Assembly (NCBI GenBank): GCA_942490855.1
Contig: CALNYS010000001.1
Location: forward strand, 395,257-459,256
DNA: 64,000 bases
Source of the DNA: CALNYS01 sp942490855
GTDB taxonomy: Bacteria > Planctomycetota > Phycisphaerae > Phycisphaerales > UBA1924
Direction of reading: 5' to 3'
The position numbers and the translations under genes were made by a program. The notes beneath the pieces were generated by a model. The model had not been told where the DNA came from. It worked only from the letters and a program-made list of their open reading frames with translations, and did not search any database. Of this stretch, positions 36,054-46,023 are shown in pieces (position 1 is the stretch's first letter; every line of letters starts with the position of its first letter).

Positions 36054-36362
36054 ATGAGCCGCGTGGCAAGGGATTGGGCCTGGGCGCTGCGGGTTACGCC
36101 ACCGCAGAAGCTGGTGATCCTGGCGCTTGCCGAGCGCGCAGACGACAGCGGGGCTTGCTGGCCCTCGCTCGCGCACCTGACCGAAATGACAGGGCTCGTG
36201 CGCAGCACCGTCGCAGTTGCCCTGACCGGGCTTGAAGAGGCTCGGCTCATTTCCAGGGACCGGGGCGGGGCGGGCAGGTCGACGCGGTACCGACTGCTCA
36301 AGAGACGGACCAAGGTAGTCCGAGAGACGGACCAAGTAGTCCGGCAGACGGACCAGCGGTAG
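36054..36362 (+). CDS. Helix-turn-helix protein, replication initiator-like (lambda O type)
   Basis: A 102-residue protein with a winged-helix domain of the helix-turn-helix 36 kind: PPQKLVILALAERADDSGACW, then LTEMTGLVRSTVAVALTGLEEARLI. Its C-terminus is a run of VRETDQ/VRQTDQ peptides produced by the 22-bp DNA repeats below. The ATG follows the regulator stop by one base. With DnaT- and DnaC-like genes next to it, a role in recognising an origin inside its own gene, as in lambda O, is inferred. Confidence 0.65.
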   Translation: MSRVARDWAWALRVTPPQKLVILALAERADDSGACWPSLAHLTEMTGLVRSTVAVALTGLEEARLISRDRGGAGRSTRYRLLKRRTKVVRETDQVVRQTDQR

Positions 36363-36422
36363 TCCGAGAGACGGACCCTAACCGTCAATTGAACCGTCAT
36401 AGAACCGAAAGTGAACCGTCAT
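36302..36422. repeat. 22-bp direct repeats (putative replication iterons)
   Basis: GAGACGGACCAAGGTAGTCC-type units begin at 36302, 36324 and about 36345. A fourth half-unit (GAGACGGACC) starts at 36368. Two copies of GAACCGTCAT continue the same 22-bp spacing at 36391 and 36413. A 22-bp period equals two helical turns, as in iteron origins. The array overlaps the 3' end of the initiator-like gene. Confidence 0.65.
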
Positions 36423-36781
36423 TGTGTGGCGACGACGACGCGCACCCACCAAAACCGTCTGCCAATGATCGCCGAAAGGCGACCCCCATCCCGCCGGACT
36501 GGCGCCCCGGCGAACGGGTCTTGGACTGGGCCGCCAAGCGCGGCATGACCCGCACCTGGGTGGAGGCGCAGATCGAGGAGTTCCTCGTCTACTGGACCGA
36601 CACCGGGGAGCGTCGCAAGAGCTGGGACGCGACCTTCATCAACCGCCTGCAGACCCTGCAGGCCAACCAAGCGAAAGACCAGGCCCATGAACCCGAGCCG
36701 CGACTTGCCGACAAAGACTACCTCACCGGAGCAACCCCGCTCGATCAGATCCCCTGGCTCGACCCCGCTGCTTTCCGCTGA
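36389..36781 (+). CDS. DnaT-domain primosomal protein-like
   Basis: A protein of up to 130 residues containing DWRPGERVLDWAAKRGMTRTW and FLVYWTDTGERRKSWDATFINRL. This is the DnaT-type domain found in replication proteins of phages and integrative elements. The N-terminus is uncertain: a TTG at 36389 gives the longest form, and no convincing ribosome-binding site is seen. It overlaps the DnaC-like gene by 95 bases in another frame. Confidence 0.75.
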   Translation: MNRHRTESEPSLCGDDDAHPPKPSANDRRKATPIPPDWRPGERVLDWAAKRGMTRTWVEAQIEEFLVYWTDTGERRKSWDATFINRLQTLQANQAKDQAHEPEPRLADKDYLTGATPLDQIPWLDPAAFR

Positions 36782-37436
36782 GGAGCTGGCCGCCTTCAGC
36801 CAACGCGAGGCGGTGAAGCTCGCCGCCGAGCGGCGCCGCGCGGCCCAGGCGGAGCTCGAGCGTGCCGTCGGGCGCAGCGGGGTTCCGCGGCGGTTTCTGG
36901 ACCGGACCTTCGAGAACTACCTGGCGGCCACGCCGGGGCAGCGTCAGGCGCTGGCGGTGTGCCGCGCCTACGCGGACGGCTTCGCGCAGATGCGCCGGCG
37001 CGGTGGGGGTCTGTTGCTGCTCGGCGGCCCCGGGACCGGCAAGACGCACCTTGCCTGCGCGATCCTGGCGCAGGTGATCCACGCCGGTCACACGGGACTG
37101 TTCCTGCCCGTCTCCGCGGCGTTGCGGATCATTCGCGACGCCTTCTCGCCGCGGGGGCAACGTACGGAGACCGAGGCGTTGGCGCTGCTCACCGCCGTCG
37201 ACCTGCTGGTGCTCGACGAGGTGGGCGTCGCCATCGGCAACGCAGCCACGCGCCGCGCCATGCTCTTCGACGTCCTGAACGAGCGCTACGGGGAGACGCG
37301 CCCCACGATCCTGATCGGCAACCTCACCTCCGCCGAGCTGGAGGCCTACCTGGGGGAACGCATCATGGAGCGGCTGATGGACCTCGGCACGGCCATGGTC
37401 CCGTTCACCTGGTCGAGCCACCGGCGCCGTGGCTGA
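36687..37436 (+). CDS. DnaC-like helicase-loading ATPase
   Basis: A 249-residue AAA+ protein with Walker A GGPGTGKTHLACA and Walker B LLVLDEVG, sensor-1 region TILIGNLTSAEL and Arg finger context ERIMERLMD. It matches DnaC/IstB-type loaders that deliver replicative helicase to an origin. With the O-like and DnaT-like genes upstream it completes a replication module for the element. Confidence 0.85.
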   Translation: MNPSRDLPTKTTSPEQPRSIRSPGSTPLLSAEELAAFSQREAVKLAAERRRAAQAELERAVGRSGVPRRFLDRTFENYLAATPGQRQALAVCRAYADGFAQMRRRGGGLLLLGGPGTGKTHLACAILAQVIHAGHTGLFLPVSAALRIIRDAFSPRGQRTETEALALLTAVDLLVLDEVGVAIGNAATRRAMLFDVLNERYGETRPTILIGNLTSAELEAYLGERIMERLMDLGTAMVPFTWSSHRRRG

Positions 37437-37595
37437 GCTTGTGCGGGACGGCGCCGTGGTGATGCAGGCGGCTCGGGGACAGTTGGCGGTGGGCCAGGTG
37501 CCTGCGGCGGCGGGGCAGGGCGTCAGGAAAGACGGCCCTTTTTCGGCACCTTTCGCAGCGGCGAGGTGGCCGCATCGGATGGCACCATCGCCTCC

Positions 37596-38553
37596 ATGCG
37601 TGCTTTGGTGTCCACCCTCCTGTGTCTCTCGCTGGCGCTTCCGCTTCAGCCGGAAGCCGCGGGCTTCTACTTCCGCGAGGAAGAGGGCTGGTTCTGGTAC
37701 GAGCGTGAGCCCGAGCCCAAGCTGGAGGAGCCTCCGGTTCCACCAGCCGCCTACCGCGCCGACCCCGGCGCCCCTTGCCGAAACCACACCGGAACGACCG
37801 AAGCCCCTCTCGGCAGAGTGGATCCGCGAGCACATCGGCGAGTACCGTGACGCCGCGATCGACGACCCGACCCCACAGAACGTCGCGCTGTATCTCTACC
37901 TGCAGCGTGTGGCGCTCGACAAGTCCAGCCGCTTCGCCGCCGCCACCCAGCGCGCCGTGCAGCTCGACCCCTTCCTCGACGAGATCACCCGGCGTCCCAC
38001 CGCCACCTTCGCCGCGAATCTGACCAACCGGCAGGCCGGCGGTAACCGCGACGACGTCTTGCGGCGCATCGCCGAGACGGCCGGCGTGCTGTTCTTCTTC
38101 CGCTCCGACTGCCCCTACTGCGAGGCCCAGGCCCCGCTGCTGAAGCTCCTGGAGTCCCGCTACGGGTTCTCGGTGCTGCCCGTCTCCGTCGACGGGGCGC
38201 CGCTGCCGGGCGGTGCGTTCCCCGATTTCCGCCGGGATCGCGGCCAGGCGCAGGCCCTCGGCGTGGTCTCCACCCCGGCGCTGTTCCTCGCCCGACCGCC
38301 AGACGGCATGGTGCCCCTGTCCCAGGGGCTCCTGTCGCTGGCCCAGCTGCAGGAGCGTGTCGTGGTCGCGGCGTTGGAGGCCGGCTGGATCAGCGAGCGG
38401 GAGTACACCCGCACCCGGCCGGTCACGGCCGACCTGATGCTCGATCCGAGCCGGCTCCCGGCGGCTCTCCCGGACAACCCCGAGGCACAGCTGAGCGCGC
38501 TTCGGGCGCTTACCCGCGCCGAAGCCGTTCCCACTGGCGGACTGAGGAGGTAA
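37596..38553 (+). pseudogene. traF: F-type conjugal transfer protein TraF, frameshifted
   Basis: The start (37596) gives a signal peptide MRALVSTLLCLSLALPL followed by GFYFREEEGWFWYEREPEPK, typical of TraF. Near 37745 the frame shifts by one and continues as WIREHIGEYRDAAIDDPTPQNVALYLYLQR, then a thioredoxin-like domain with SDCPYCEAQAP. TraF acts in the periplasm in disulphide formation and pilus assembly. All conserved parts are present, so the break may be recent or a sequencing error. TraH follows three bases after the stop. Confidence 0.8.
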
Positions 38554-38556
38554 CCC

Positions 38557-40059
38557 GTGTCCTATCCGCGAAGAATCCTTGTTGCCTGGCTTCTGGTGTT
38601 TATTCTGGTGCCCGCCACGCGGGCGGCCGATCCCCCCGGCATGGGCATCGGCAACCAGATGACGAACATGTTCGACACCATGCTCAACCACACGGCGCCG
38701 ACCGCGCATCTCGGCCAGCGCCGCGGGGTGCTGACCGGCGGCTCGGTCAATGCCCGCAACCGCATCATGAACGAGTCCCTGTGGCACTTCGTGCCGCCGT
38801 CCTTCGACGCCGGCTGCGGCGGCATCGATCTGTTCGCCGGCTCCTTCTCCTTCATCTCCGCCGAGCAGTTCCAGAACCTGCTGCGCGCCATCGCGGCCAA
38901 CGCCACGGGCTATGCCTTCGAGGTCGCCCTGGGGGCCATGTGCAAGGAGTGCCTGGAGACCATGGAGACCCTGCAGAAGAAGATCCAGGCGCTCAACCAG
39001 GGCTTCGCCAACTCCTGCCAGCTCGCCAAGGGGCTGGTCAACGACGTGGCCGACGCCTTCGACGTGAAGCACAAGGACAACACCTCGCTGCTGGGGATGG
39101 TCAAGGGGCTGGGGGACGTCTTCGAGACCCGCTCCTCGGCGGGCGGCGCCGACCCCATCGCCCAGGTCAGGGACAACGTGCCCGCCGCGGAGAAGACCGA
39201 GATCGAGGGCAACCTGGTGTGGCAGGCCCTCAAGCGCAAGGGCGCGGCCGGCTGGTTCGCCGCCGGCGAGGACACCCTGCTGGAGGCCATGATGAGCCTC
39301 ACCGGCAGCGTCATCGTCGGACCGCCCGAGGCGGCGCCGGACGGGCAGGGCGACAATCACCGCATCACCTACCTGCCGGGGAATCTGCTGAAGGCCGGCG
39401 ATCTGCTCAACGGCACCCGCGACCGCGAGGACGCCGCCCAGCATGCCAACGCCTGGCCCCACCGCCTGCGGCTCTACCAGTGCGGGCCGGCCGGCGGCCC
39501 CATCGACCGCAGCGAGAACGGCTGCCTCAATCCCTCGGTGCGGGAGGACACGGTCAACGGCATGATCCAGCGGGTGAAGGACGTGCTGATCGGCGTGCGC
39601 CCCTACGCCGCCGGCACCGAAACCCTCGGCCTGGTGCAGAAGTTCCGCCTCGGCCAGGGGGCGGTCACCGCCGCCGAGCAGGCCTTCATGCAGTACGCCC
39701 CCAACGGGCTGGGGGCGGGTATCCGCACCCTGGCGCGCTACGACGAGGGCATGGCGCGGCTCTTCGTCGAGCAGGCCGCCCCGGTCATCGCCATCGAGAT
39801 GACGCAGGTGATCCTCAACGACCTCCTCTTCGCCGTGGAGCAGGCCGCGGCGCTCAACGCGCACGCCTACGCCAAGCAGCTGCAGACCCAGATCGCGCAC
39901 GCCCGCACCCAGCTCTTCCGGGAGTACGCCGTGCTCGACGACCGCTACGGCAACCCCCAGACCCTGCTCGCCTACTACCAGGGCCTGGTGGAGGAGATCA
40001 AGGGCCGGCGCTACTTCGCCGCCGAACAGGCCCACGCGGCCCCTTCGACCCAGCCCTAG
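38557..40059 (+). CDS. traH: Conjugal transfer protein TraH
   Basis: A 500-residue protein with a signal peptide (VAWLLVFILVPATRA) and TraH features. These include GGSVNARNRIMNESLWHFVPPSFDAGCGGIDLFAGS (bases 38740-38845), a Cys-rich region MCKECLETM, and a long helical C-terminus. TraH is a periplasmic component of F-type type IV secretion, needed for pilus assembly. The GTG start is three bases after traF, and traG follows 15 bases downstream. Confidence 0.9.
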   Translation: MSYPRRILVAWLLVFILVPATRAADPPGMGIGNQMTNMFDTMLNHTAPTAHLGQRRGVLTGGSVNARNRIMNESLWHFVPPSFDAGCGGIDLFAGSFSFISAEQFQNLLRAIAANATGYAFEVALGAMCKECLETMETLQKKIQALNQGFANSCQLAKGLVNDVADAFDVKHKDNTSLLGMVKGLGDVFETRSSAGGADPIAQVRDNVPAAEKTEIEGNLVWQALKRKGAAGWFAAGEDTLLEAMMSLTGSVIVGPPEAAPDGQGDNHRITYLPGNLLKAGDLLNGTRDREDAAQHANAWPHRLRLYQCGPAGGPIDRSENGCLNPSVREDTVNGMIQRVKDVLIGVRPYAAGTETLGLVQKFRLGQGAVTAAEQAFMQYAPNGLGAGIRTLARYDEGMARLFVEQAAPVIAIEMTQVILNDLLFAVEQAAALNAHAYAKQLQTQIAHARTQLFREYAVLDDRYGNPQTLLAYYQGLVEEIKGRRYFAAEQAHAAPSTQP

Positions 40060-40074
40060 GCAAGGAAGCTCGCC

Positions 40075-43000
40075 ATGTGGGAGATCTACTCCATCGGCGA
40101 CTCGGCCTATCTGGCGGCCATCCTCAACGCCGTGGCCATGATCACCGGCACCGGGGACTTCCGCCAGCTCGCCGGGGTCGGCTTCCTCATCGGGGTGCTG
40201 CTGGTGCTGTTCCAGGGCATCCTCCAGGGCGGGCGGGGGATCCGCTTCCAGAACATCCTGGTGGCCTGGCTCCTCTATGCCCTGATGTTCGGCCCCACGG
40301 CCCGGGTGGCCATCGAGGACGCCTACTCGGGGGCGGTGCGGGTGGTGGACAACGTCCCCCTGGGACCGGCCGCCGTGGGCTCGCTGATGTCGAACGTCGG
40401 CTACGGGGTCTCCCGGCTCTTCGAGCAGGCCTTCGCCACCCCGGCGATGACCGACACCGGCTTCGCCGATCCGCTGCAGACCCTGATGAGCGTGCGCAAG
40501 GGCACCCTCTCGCGCATTGCGCTGGGCAGCGCCAACAGCCCCACCCCCGGCGCCGACATCGAGCGCTCCTTCATCAACTACGTCGCCGACTGCACCCTCT
40601 ACGACGTCGACATCGGCAACCGCTCCATCGACGACATCCTGCGCGACCCGAGCTGGGACACGGCCCTGCGCAGCGATCTGAACGTCCCCACCACCGAGCT
40701 GGTGCTGGGCGGTAATCCCCAGCTCCTGCCCTGCGACGCGGCCTGGACCGCGCTCTCGGACTACACCACCGTCGAGTTCGCCCCGGCGCTGCTGAGCAAC
40801 CTCCAGGCCCAGATGCGGCTCAACGCACCGGGGGATGTGACCAACAAGGTCCAGTTCGCCCTGGACGCCATCGCCGGGGCCGGGGTGGACGCCCAGAACT
40901 ACATGGTCATGACGGCCATGGTCGGGTTCCTGGAGAAGGGCATCGTGCAGACCCACGAGAACATCGGCCAGTGGGAGCTGGCCGCCACCACCGAGCAGGC
41001 GGCCCAGCAGCGAAACGCCCAGTGGGCGGCGGAGCAGACGCTCTTCACCCGCATCGTGCGCCCCATGATGACCTTCTTCGAGGGGCTGATCTTCGCCATC
41101 ACCCCGCTGATGGCCTTCACCATCGCGCTGGGTCCCGCCGGGATCGCCATGACCGGCAAGTACCTCCTGTTCGGGCTGTGGATCCAGCTCTGGATGCCGA
41201 TCATGGCCATCATCAATCTGTATCTGCACATGGCCATCGCCCGCGACCTGGATGCGCTGCAGAACACCGCCAATCTGGACGTGCCCTCGATCCTGTCCCT
41301 GTACAAGCTCGACTTCCTGCTGCAGGACTACCTGGCCACCGGGGGCATGCTGGCGGCGAGCACGCCGGCCATCAGCCTGATGCTGATCTACGGCAGCGCC
41401 ATCACCGCCACCCACCTGGCGGGACGGTTGCAGGGCGGGGACTACATCGACGAGAAGATCACCTCCCCGGACGTGATGCGCCCGGCCCCGGCGCTGGCCA
41501 TGAGCCCGATCATGGAGCATGCGCCCCTGCGGGGGACGACCACCACCGGGGCGGACAACGTGCTCTGGCGCGCCGACGTGGGCCAGAGCGTGCAGCGGGA
41601 CCTGAGCTCTCGGCAGCGGGTGGCGGAGGAGGCGAGCCAGCAGTTCACCAGCGGCCTGGCGTCGGCGGCCGCGACCTCGGCCTCGCGGTCCGGCGAGACC
41701 TTCGACGGGCGGGCCATGGGCTGGAGCTACGAGAGCTCGGGGAGCCAGACCGACCGGGCGCTGCTGCAGGAGGCCGAGAGCCTGACCCACCGCTATGCCG
41801 AGAGCGGGCTCAGCTCGCAGCAGTTCGCCGCGGCACTCTCCGCCGGCATCGGTGCCTCGAACAAGTCCGACCGGGGCGAACTGACCGAGGCCATCAAGGG
41901 CGTGCTGCGCGGCGGCGGCACGCTGACCGGCAGCTACGCCACCAACGAGCAGCTCCAGGACCAGATCGCCGACGACATCGCCCGGCGCGTCTCCAGCGAC
42001 CGCGATTTCTCTGCTCGCCTGGCCGAAGGGGTCAAAGCGGACACCCAGTCCGGCACCCGCAACGTCTTCGCCGAGCGGCTGACCCAGGAGGAGCGCTCGA
42101 CCCTGCAGGAGCAGGCATCCGACACCCTGTCGGCCTCGCGCAGCCTGGAGCGCTCCGAGTCCATGGCCGAGCGCTTCGGCACCCTGGGCAGCTACCGCGC
42201 GGTGGAGATCGGCCATGCGGTCGCCAACGATCCGGCGCTGATGGATCGGATGTACGACCGGCTCGACCGGCTCGGCCTCACCGGGGATCACCAGCGCCTC
42301 GCCAGCTCCTGGAGCTATTCGGATGTCTTCGCCGACCGCGATCAGGCCAATGCCGCGGCCGGCATGGCGCTGCTCCTGGGCTACGGGGAAGGGGATCGCG
42401 AGCTGTCGCAAAAGGAGCAGCAGACGGCGCGCGAGGGCGGCTTCGGCATCCTCGCCGATGCCTTTGGCGGTCCGCGGCCGGCGGGCATTGAACCTGGCAG
42501 GCATGCCGACCTGGATGGCCGTGCCCCGGATTATGTTGGGGCAACGGGCGAGGTGAATGCCGGCAATCTGCGCGATCCGCGCGCCCGAACGGCTGGTCTG
42601 TCGGGCGACCTGGCAGATCACAGGAATCTGACGAGCGAGCGGTACGATCCGGCTGAAGTCGATCGGTCCCACGAACGCCATCGTGGCGATGCGGGGGCGT
42701 TCAGTGGCGGCGCGATCGGCGACATGCGTTCGCAGAAGCGTGACCAGTATGCCCAGCTCCTGCGGGAGCAGGCGATGCTGCCGCGTCCGTATCCCCAGAT
42801 CGCCGCCGATGAGGTTGGGGGCTTTCTGACGAAATTTTCTCAGTCGGGAGCTTTGGCCAGGGCAGGGCTCAGCGTGGCATCGTGGAGAAATTTGGAAAGA
42901 CATTCGAAGAAACCGGGAGTGTGTCCGAAGCACTACAAGGGGCCGGTAGCGGCTGGCAGGAGGCGCGCGATGCGCTGATCGATACCCGCATGGACCAGGT

Positions 43001-43784
43001 GCGCGGGTACGGACTGACCGACGCGCAGATGGATTTTTTCCGGGCCACCAATGAAATGATTTTCCCCGCAGGAGTACATGACATGCTGAACACGGACGCA
43101 TCGCAAACCAAGGAGCGCGCCAGGGAGGCGCTGATTGAGGCGGAAGGAGAGACAGGTGAACACATCGCCGAGCTGCTCACGCAATCGGTCATCTCCGAAG
43201 ACGACACCTATCTGCGAACCATCGGCGCCTACAATCGGGCCAACACCGGGGGCACCCCGGTTTCCCCCCCTCTGAGCCAGAACAGCGTGTCCGGGGGCTG
43301 GTCCGGTGCGTTGTTGGACTTGATCGCCGTGCCGGAATCCCGCGGCAACTACAACGCCTGGTACGGCAATGCGGAACAGGACCGTGTGGACCTCTCCGGT
43401 CTCACGGTCAATGAGGTCCGCGATCTCCAGAGCGACCTCGTCCGGTCCAACGGCGGATCGGCGATTGGCAGGTATCAGCTCCTCGATGACACCCTCGATG
43501 GGCTGATCGATCGAATGGGCCTCAGCGGAAACGAGCGCTTTACGCCGGCGTTGCAAGACCGGATGGCCCTGGTGCTTGCGCGGGACGCTGGCATGGAAGG
43601 CTGGATCGGAGGCCGAATCAGCGATGAGGGTTTCGCCCGGAATCTCTCGGAGGTCTGGGCCGGCCTGCCGCGAGACGCGTCAAACGAGAGCCATTACGAG
43701 GGGATTCAAGGCAACCGGGCGACCGTGGACTGGAACGCGGTCATCGACTCGCTGCGCGGGATTCGCAGCAACGGTGCCTCGTGA
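40075..43784 (+). pseudogene. traG: Conjugal transfer protein TraG, disrupted by a 22-bp deletion
   Basis: The N-terminal membrane part begins MWEIYSIGDSAYLAAILNAV and has several helices (FFEGLIFAITPLMAFTIALG). A long Ser/Gln-rich periplasmic region follows (SSRQRVAEEASQQFTSGLAS). TraG stabilises mating pairs and takes part in entry exclusion. Near 42875 the frame is lost: compared with the second copy at 56.7-59.3 kb, 22 bases are missing after GCTCAGC. The rest continues from 42882 in another frame to 43784 and ends with a lysozyme-like region (VPESRGNYNAWYGNAEQD). The first frame would stop at 42978. Confidence 0.88.
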
Positions 43785-43813
43785 TACGTCTAATCAACGC
43801 CGCCGGTCGTAGA

Positions 43814-44518
43814 CTAGATCCGGACAGCAGTGCCGGTGTAAACGGGGCGGGAGACCTGCCACTGTGAGCCGTTGGTTTCGTAAGTGCCGGTCGTCAGCCG
43901 CGCATCGACGACGGCATTTGCACCGAGTTCTCGGGCTTGTTTCAGCATCAAGTAGAGCGCCTCTTGCTCTGCGAGTTCGAAATCGCGCCTTGAGCTGGCC
44001 TCGATGTCCGAAATGCCACGCACCAGGCCGATCGTTTCCCTGACGTTCCCGGGAGGAAGGTGCGTGAACACTTTGACCTTTGCCTGGATGCCTTTTAACG
44101 CCTGCGCCATGATCGGTGGCCGAGGGTCGGGCCGGACGAACCGCCGGATGATCCCCTCGAGAATCACGATCGCCAGCGCGCAACCGCCGTGGTTGACACC
44201 GAATCCTTCCCCCGCGATCAGCCATGACGCGGCGTCGGCGATCATGGTCGCGATGATGATCACCTGAAATCCTCGAAAGAGTAGCTCGTCCGAGGATATT
44301 CGCCATTTGCTTTCGCCCCACGCTCTTAGCCGAGGAACGAGCCAAATCGCAGCTTCGACGAAAGCGACGATCGCCACCGCAAGGATGACATCGTTAAAGG
44401 CAGTGTCGTGCTTCCCGGTTGAGTAAAGATCGACCGCACCCTTGAAGATCCAAACGGCGAGGACAGTCTCAACGGCCCGCACAATGATTTTTCCAGAAGA
44501 AATTCTTCCCAAGGACAT
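43814..44518 (-). CDS. Membrane protein with C-terminal YbjQ-like domain (copy 1)
   Basis: A 234-residue protein. The first 125 residues contain about three hydrophobic segments (TVLAVWIFKGAVDLY, DVILAVAIVAFVEAAIWLV, VIIIATMIADAASWLI). The last 100 resemble the YbjQ/DUF74 fold: LVRGISDIEASSRRDFELA, ALYLMLKQARELGANAVVDA. The function is unknown. It converges on traG, 30 bases from its stop. A diverged second copy is at 56008. Its pairing with traG in both copies suggests it belongs to the transfer element. Confidence 0.6.
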   Translation of the reverse strand: MSLGRISSGKIIVRAVETVLAVWIFKGAVDLYSTGKHDTAFNDVILAVAIVAFVEAAIWLVPRLRAWGESKWRISSDELLFRGFQVIIIATMIADAASWLIAGEGFGVNHGGCALAIVILEGIIRRFVRPDPRPPIMAQALKGIQAKVKVFTHLPPGNVRETIGLVRGISDIEASSRRDFELAEQEALYLMLKQARELGANAVVDARLTTGTYETNGSQWQVSRPVYTGTAVRI

Positions 44519-44858
44519 GACAGCACACTCCTCCCATACTCTTCAGTCGCCACGCGACGGAACCTCCAGTGCCGCGCCGACGATATCAACGTATCAGACA
44601 ATCGATGTTTCGCAAGGGGATGTCCCTCGGGTCCAAGGCGAAAGAGTCCAGACGGATCATGGATGGCGTGCTTCCTAACCGATCAGGACCGCCGGTCCCA
44701 TTCAGACCTACGCTATCCAAGGGTGGCCCCGGATCCGGATCAGCCTACAGCCCCGGCCTTCGCAGCTCTGGATTCTTTCTCGGCAGCAGCGGCTCGCCGG
44801 GTCTTCTGCAGCGTCTTGCTCGTGGGCGACGGTCGGAGGTGACGGTCTCGCCCGCACA
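44519..44858. other. Spacer between YbjQ-like gene and vapC fragment; no gene seen
   Basis: These 340 bases correspond to the spacer 55672-56007 in the other copy. No open frame with recognisable similarity is present; the promoter of the YbjQ-like gene should lie here. Confidence 0.5.
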
Positions 44859-45115
44859 TCAACAGGCCAGGATCTCGATATCGTACTTTGCGATCTCCGG
44901 GTCCCGCGAGATCAGTGTCAACGCCTCCGCTCGGGCTTGTGCCACCAGCATCCTGTCGAACGGGTCGCGGTGGTGCATCGGAAGGGTGCGATAGACATTG
45001 AGGTGAGAGATCCGAATCGGCATCACCTCGTAACCGGCCTCGGGAACCGAATCGAAGAAGTCTTCCGGAAGTTCGAGCTTGCCGATCGACGCCTTGATCG
45101 CGCACTCCCAAAGCG
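44859..45115 (-). pseudogene. VapC-type PIN toxin, C-terminal fragment
   Basis: The minus strand encodes LWECAIKASIGKLELPEDFF through MHHRDPFDRMLVAQARAEAL to a stop, matching residues from about 42 onward of the intact toxin at 55294. The N-terminal part with the first catalytic Asp is absent, cut at 45115 where unrelated sequence begins. No antitoxin accompanies it. Confidence 0.85.
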
Positions 45116-46023
45116 TGAAAGTCCAGCCGTACCAATTGCCCGAAACGGGTACGTAGCGATGCCGCTGCTCGGCCAGGGTAACCAGCCGGGTTCTGCGCGG
45201 TGTATAAGGCCTGGCCGCCCGAGATCGAAGTTCGACCTCGCGGTGGGTGCAGCCGGGAGGCCAAGCGAGTATGGGAGCCTGAACATTAGTGAATGACTGC
45301 AGCCCCGAAATACGGCCCCCGGCAGAAGAGCTGTATTGCCGGTCTATTTACAAGAGCCAGTCGAAACTGGTTCAACTAGATGTGAAGCCGATGTCTATCG
45401 GGAAGAAACGGACAGATGCACCGAGAGATCGTGGCGGGGTACGGGTCCAAGCACCTATACACAGATCGCAGAGATAACGTCGGGAAGGGCCATCTCCCAG
45501 CAGGGACTGGCGACAACCTGCAAAGACCCATCGGAGGAGGCCGCGACCAAAGGCGGTGGGAGGGATTTGGTCTGGCGCATGAGCCCGTATGAGCGATGAA
45601 GGAGGGGTAGCTCCCTCTGATGTAATGCAAGACATTACACAGCAAAAGGTAACACCTGTTGTTGGCAAAGGGGCTCTGGGCACTTGGTGGTCTGGTTGAA
45701 CCAACCAGAGCCGGGCAATCGGGAAGTCTTGGGTTTCAGCTGCCAAGCCTAGACCTGCATGTAAACCGGTGTCGAGCGGGGTGCATATGCGCCAGCATTT
45801 AAGCTTCCTCGGCTTCGGGAAGGCAGCAGGAGGATATGCCAGGGTCAGAACCACATTCGGGAAATCCGACCGTGTGGGATCGTAGGGGGGGGGCTTACGG
45901 AAACGTGGGCTATGGTTTGGACTAAACGGGCACATACTGTGGAAACGCTGAAACAGCCAAGTCCGGACCTAAGGTTGCGCGCGTCGTATTTCTATCCCGA
46001 CCGCGCCTTCGCTTCGCTCTCCA
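45116..46023. other. 900-bp structured-looking region without a gene
   Basis: It begins GTGAAAGTCC exactly where vapC is interrupted and ends where the group II intron begins. No open frame resembles a protein. Several GC-rich inverted repeats are visible (for example TGGTCTGGTTGAACCAACCAGA near 45690, a potential hairpin). It could be the 5' part of another decayed intron or other mobile RNA, but I found no domain V motif in it. Confidence 0.4.

Larger units (their letters stand above)
41272..45115. repeat. Inverted duplication, copy 1
   Basis: Sequence from within traG (AATCTGGA at 41272) through the YbjQ-like gene into the middle of vapC matches 55415-59268 in the opposite orientation. 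Homology stops abruptly inside traG at one end and inside vapC at the other. The copies differ at many sites, so the duplication is not recent or comes from two related elements. Confidence 0.85.

Noticed and set aside
36302..36422. CRISPR-like reading of the 22-bp repeats
   Set aside because: The units are nearly contiguous, there are no unique spacers of 30 bp or more, and no cas genes are present.
37405..43101. An 1,898-codon open frame on the minus strand
   Set aside because: It lies opposite traF, traH and traG, is Gly/Arg/His-rich without domains, and arises from high GC and codon bias of the real genes.
45289..45935. Several short open frames on both strands
   Set aside because: No similarity or ribosome-binding sites; consistent with chance frames in structured non-coding DNA.
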